64,000 nucleotides of DNA, taken from assembly GCF_039602135.1 (NCBI RefSeq), contig NZ_CP125942.1, positions 3,410,001-3,474,000 on the forward strand, written 5' to 3'. The notes under the pieces were generated by a model. That model worked only from the letters and a program-made list of their open reading frames with translations. It had not been told where the DNA came from and did no database searches. The translations under genes and the position numbers were made by a program. Numbering within the stretch: the first letter of the stretch is position 1; every line of letters begins with the position of its first letter. Source of the DNA: Glutamicibacter sp. B1 (GTDB taxonomy: Bacteria; Actinomycetota; Actinomycetes; Actinomycetales; Micrococcaceae). Shown here one piece after another: positions 62,727 through 64,000 of the stretch.

Positions 62727-63820
62727 CGCGAAGTTTTGAAAAATAAACAGAGCCTAAAGGCCAGCGGATAGCATTGCTGCTCCGCTGGCCTAAGACGATA
62801 ACTGCTGGAATCAGTTGATGGTGAGGCAGAGGTTGTGCCCTCATCAGATGGCATCGAAGGAGCTCCCGATGGTGGAGTTCCGCCCGGTGCGCCCGAAGGT
62901 GGGGTGCCACCTTGCTCACCTGGTCCACCTGAAGGCGGGGTTCCCCCGCCACCCATACCGCCACCATCCGGGGCGGAACCTGCAGATGGTTCAGTGTTGG
63001 TATCGACGTTGACGGTCAGTTTTACCGTGTAGCCCGAAGTTGTATCTCCGGTTACTGTTGCCAGCTGTGAAACGCCACCATCGTCGCCAAAGACATTGTC
63101 AGTCTCCAATGTCAGGCTCTTCATATTCGTGACTGACTTTTCGTATCCCGAGGTAGCAAATGCTGCGTCGCAGATATCCTTCGGCAAAGCTACCTGAGAC
63201 GTGGCGATGGCATTGGTGGAATCGGTAATGGAGTCGGTATCTGGGTAAACCTCAAAGTGAATGTGTGGCCAACGGCCCGAGTAACAGGCCGGGAAGATAC
63301 TGGTGTAACGAACAATGCCATCGGCGTCAGCTACCTGCACACCGCGCAAGTAGTTCTCGTTTTCCAGGCCAGTGGAGTACATCGAGTATTCACCGTCACG
63401 GTCACAATGCCAGACATAAACTGCTACGCCTTCAAAGGGAGCGTTGCCATTGGCCATGTCCACGATGCTCAGCTCGAGAGTCATGGGAATGCCTTCAGCG
63501 GTGGTGGTGCTTTCGCCGAAGCTAGAACGGATATCGCTTCGAACGATGCCGCTTTCTTCGAGAACATCTGGGCCGTTCGAACCATCACCCGGGTAAGGAC
63601 CAGCGGTTTCGTCGGGAATCTCAGCGGTGGTGGATGAGTCTGAACTGCTCGTTGGTGCACAGGCCGCCAAGGCGAAACCTACAGCGCCTAGCCCAACACC
63701 GGCCAGCACCTTTCGACGCTCAATGAGTGTTCCTACGTCGAAGGCCAGACCCTGGTCTTCGAGGTCTTCTTCCGGTCGGGGCAAGGGACGAGAGCCAAAC
63801 CAACGTGGTGGGGGATTCAT
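62672..63820 (-). CDS. Intradiol ring-cleavage dioxygenase-like lipoprotein, C-terminal frameshift likely
   Basis: A 382-codon frame. After about 30 residues comes a Tat-like and lipobox signal (ERRKVLAGVGLGAVGFALAAC). The catalytic core follows: ETAGPYPGDGSNGPDV, VYVWHCDRDGEYSMYS, and FPACYSGRWPHIHFEVYPD with the Tyr and His iron ligands. The C-terminus is a Gly/Pro-rich repeat (GGTPPSGAPGGTPPSGAP). The frame runs on through the terminator at 62758-62791 and into the XRE gene. One extra G in the run at 62838-62840 would end the protein at 62811 as GHNLCLTIN, just before the terminator. AGGAGC precedes the ATG. Confidence 0.8.
   Translation of the reverse strand: MNPPPRWFGSRPLPRPEEDLEDQGLAFDVGTLIERRKVLAGVGLGAVGFALAACAPTSSSDSSTTAEIPDETAGPYPGDGSNGPDVLEESGIVRSDIRSSFGESTTTAEGIPMTLELSIVDMANGNAPFEGVAVYVWHCDRDGEYSMYSTGLENENYLRGVQVADADGIVRYTSIFPACYSGRWPHIHFEVYPDTDSITDSTNAIATSQVALPKDICDAAFATSGYEKSVTNMKSLTLETDNVFGDDGGVSQLATVTGDTTSGYTVKLTVNVDTNTEPSAGSAPDGGGMGGGGTPPSGGPGEQGGTPPSGAPGGTPPSGAPSMPSDEGTTSASPSTDSSSYRLRPAEQQCYPLAFRLCLFFKTSRQLTTMRAKRVSCCPSLT
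62758..62791 (-). terminator. Terminator of the dioxygenase-like gene
   Basis: AGGCCAGCGGA and TCCGCTGGCCT form an 11-bp stem with a 12-base loop. On the minus strand a T-rich tail (TTTAGGCTCTGTTTATTTTT) follows, so it ends the minus-strand transcript. It lies inside the reading frame of the dioxygenase as found here, which is not expected. Confidence 0.8.
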
Positions 63821-64000
63821 GAATGCTCCTATGAAAAAGTGTGAAATAAAGGGTGCAACTAAAGCATAGGAATAGCTACAGAGGATTGACCCAGCTAGCC
63901 CTGTGTAGTTTCTATGGCCACTTCCCCGGTGGTCAGATACTTAGATAGTTCGCCGTTTCCCTTTTACTGACATCGACAGGTCGCTAGGGTAAAGAGCAGT
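63821..64000. promoter_or_regulatory. Upstream region of the dioxygenase-like gene
   Basis: The last 180 bases of the window lie upstream of the minus-strand dioxygenase gene. They contain its ribosome site (AGGAGC just before the ATG) and presumably its promoter. No gene is supported; the next gene is beyond the window. Confidence 0.4.

Overview
The window looks like a chromosomal stretch from a Micrococcaceae actinobacterium of the Arthrobacter/Glutamicibacter type. This is an inference from gene content: a DUF222-HNH protein, a maleylpyruvate-isomerase-fold (mycothiol-type) protein, an LCP protein with a LytR_C domain, a DUF6986 protein beside malate synthase, an Asp23/DUF2273/DUF6286/AmaP envelope locus, and many GTG/TTG starts behind strong Shine-Dalgarno sequences. 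No rRNA, complete tRNA, CRISPR array or complete insertion sequence was seen.

Layout. 0-5.3 kb is accessory: a STAS-like protein, a GAF-GGDEF protein, two proteins without an assigned function (one with a HEPN-type R-x4-H motif) and a serine recombinase broken by an amber codon. 5.3-8.8 kb is an envelope-stress locus. An ECF sigma factor and a zinc-finger anti-sigma-like protein, whose C-terminus resembles Asp23, diverge from an operon of two Asp23 proteins, a DUF2273 peptide, a DUF6286-like and an AmaP-like membrane protein. 9-19 kb holds a DJ-1/PfpI protein, a DUF1295 protein, two acyl-CoA synthetases, a fasciclin lipoprotein, a TetR regulator and a wrecked gene pair. In that pair a 5'-truncated DmpA-type peptidase and a 5'-truncated amino-acid permease are joined head to head, and each also has a frameshift. 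19-30 kb carries DUF222-HNH, an MFS protein, two DUF1801 proteins, etfBA with a translationally coupled cytochrome-b-like membrane protein, and a methyltransferase.

30-38 kb is an L-rhamnose utilisation cluster: rhaU (mutarotase), isomerase, MFS transporter, bifunctional aldolase/dehydrogenase and kinase on the minus strand, with a divergent LacI regulator and two matching operators. A direct repeat of about 190 bp, made of the 3' end of the LacI gene plus its downstream region, flanks the whole cluster. 38-45 kb holds LysR, LCP, pRiA4b ORF-3-like, maleylpyruvate-isomerase-fold and CobW-type proteins. At 45 kb a YefM antitoxin is intact while its YoeB toxin has an amber codon at position 5. 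47-53 kb is a purine-derived glyoxylate cluster: malate synthase, DUF6986 and (S)-ureidoglycine aminohydrolase, plus an IclR regulator and an MFS protein. A relic of the 3' end of the aminohydrolase gene lies 1.1 kb away and differs from it only by synonymous changes in the coding part.

53-64 kb holds a winged-helix protein, an Abi-like HEPN protein, an ABC exporter with its TetR regulator, an aldo/keto reductase with a nitrilase-family hydrolase, an alpha/beta hydrolase, an EamA exporter divergent from an XRE-cupin regulator across a strong palindrome, and a secreted intradiol-dioxygenase-like lipoprotein. The last of these appears to have lost its stop codon through a one-base slip.

The recurring theme is recombination scars (gene 3' ends left as direct repeats) and recent inactivation by amber codons or single-base losses in G runs.
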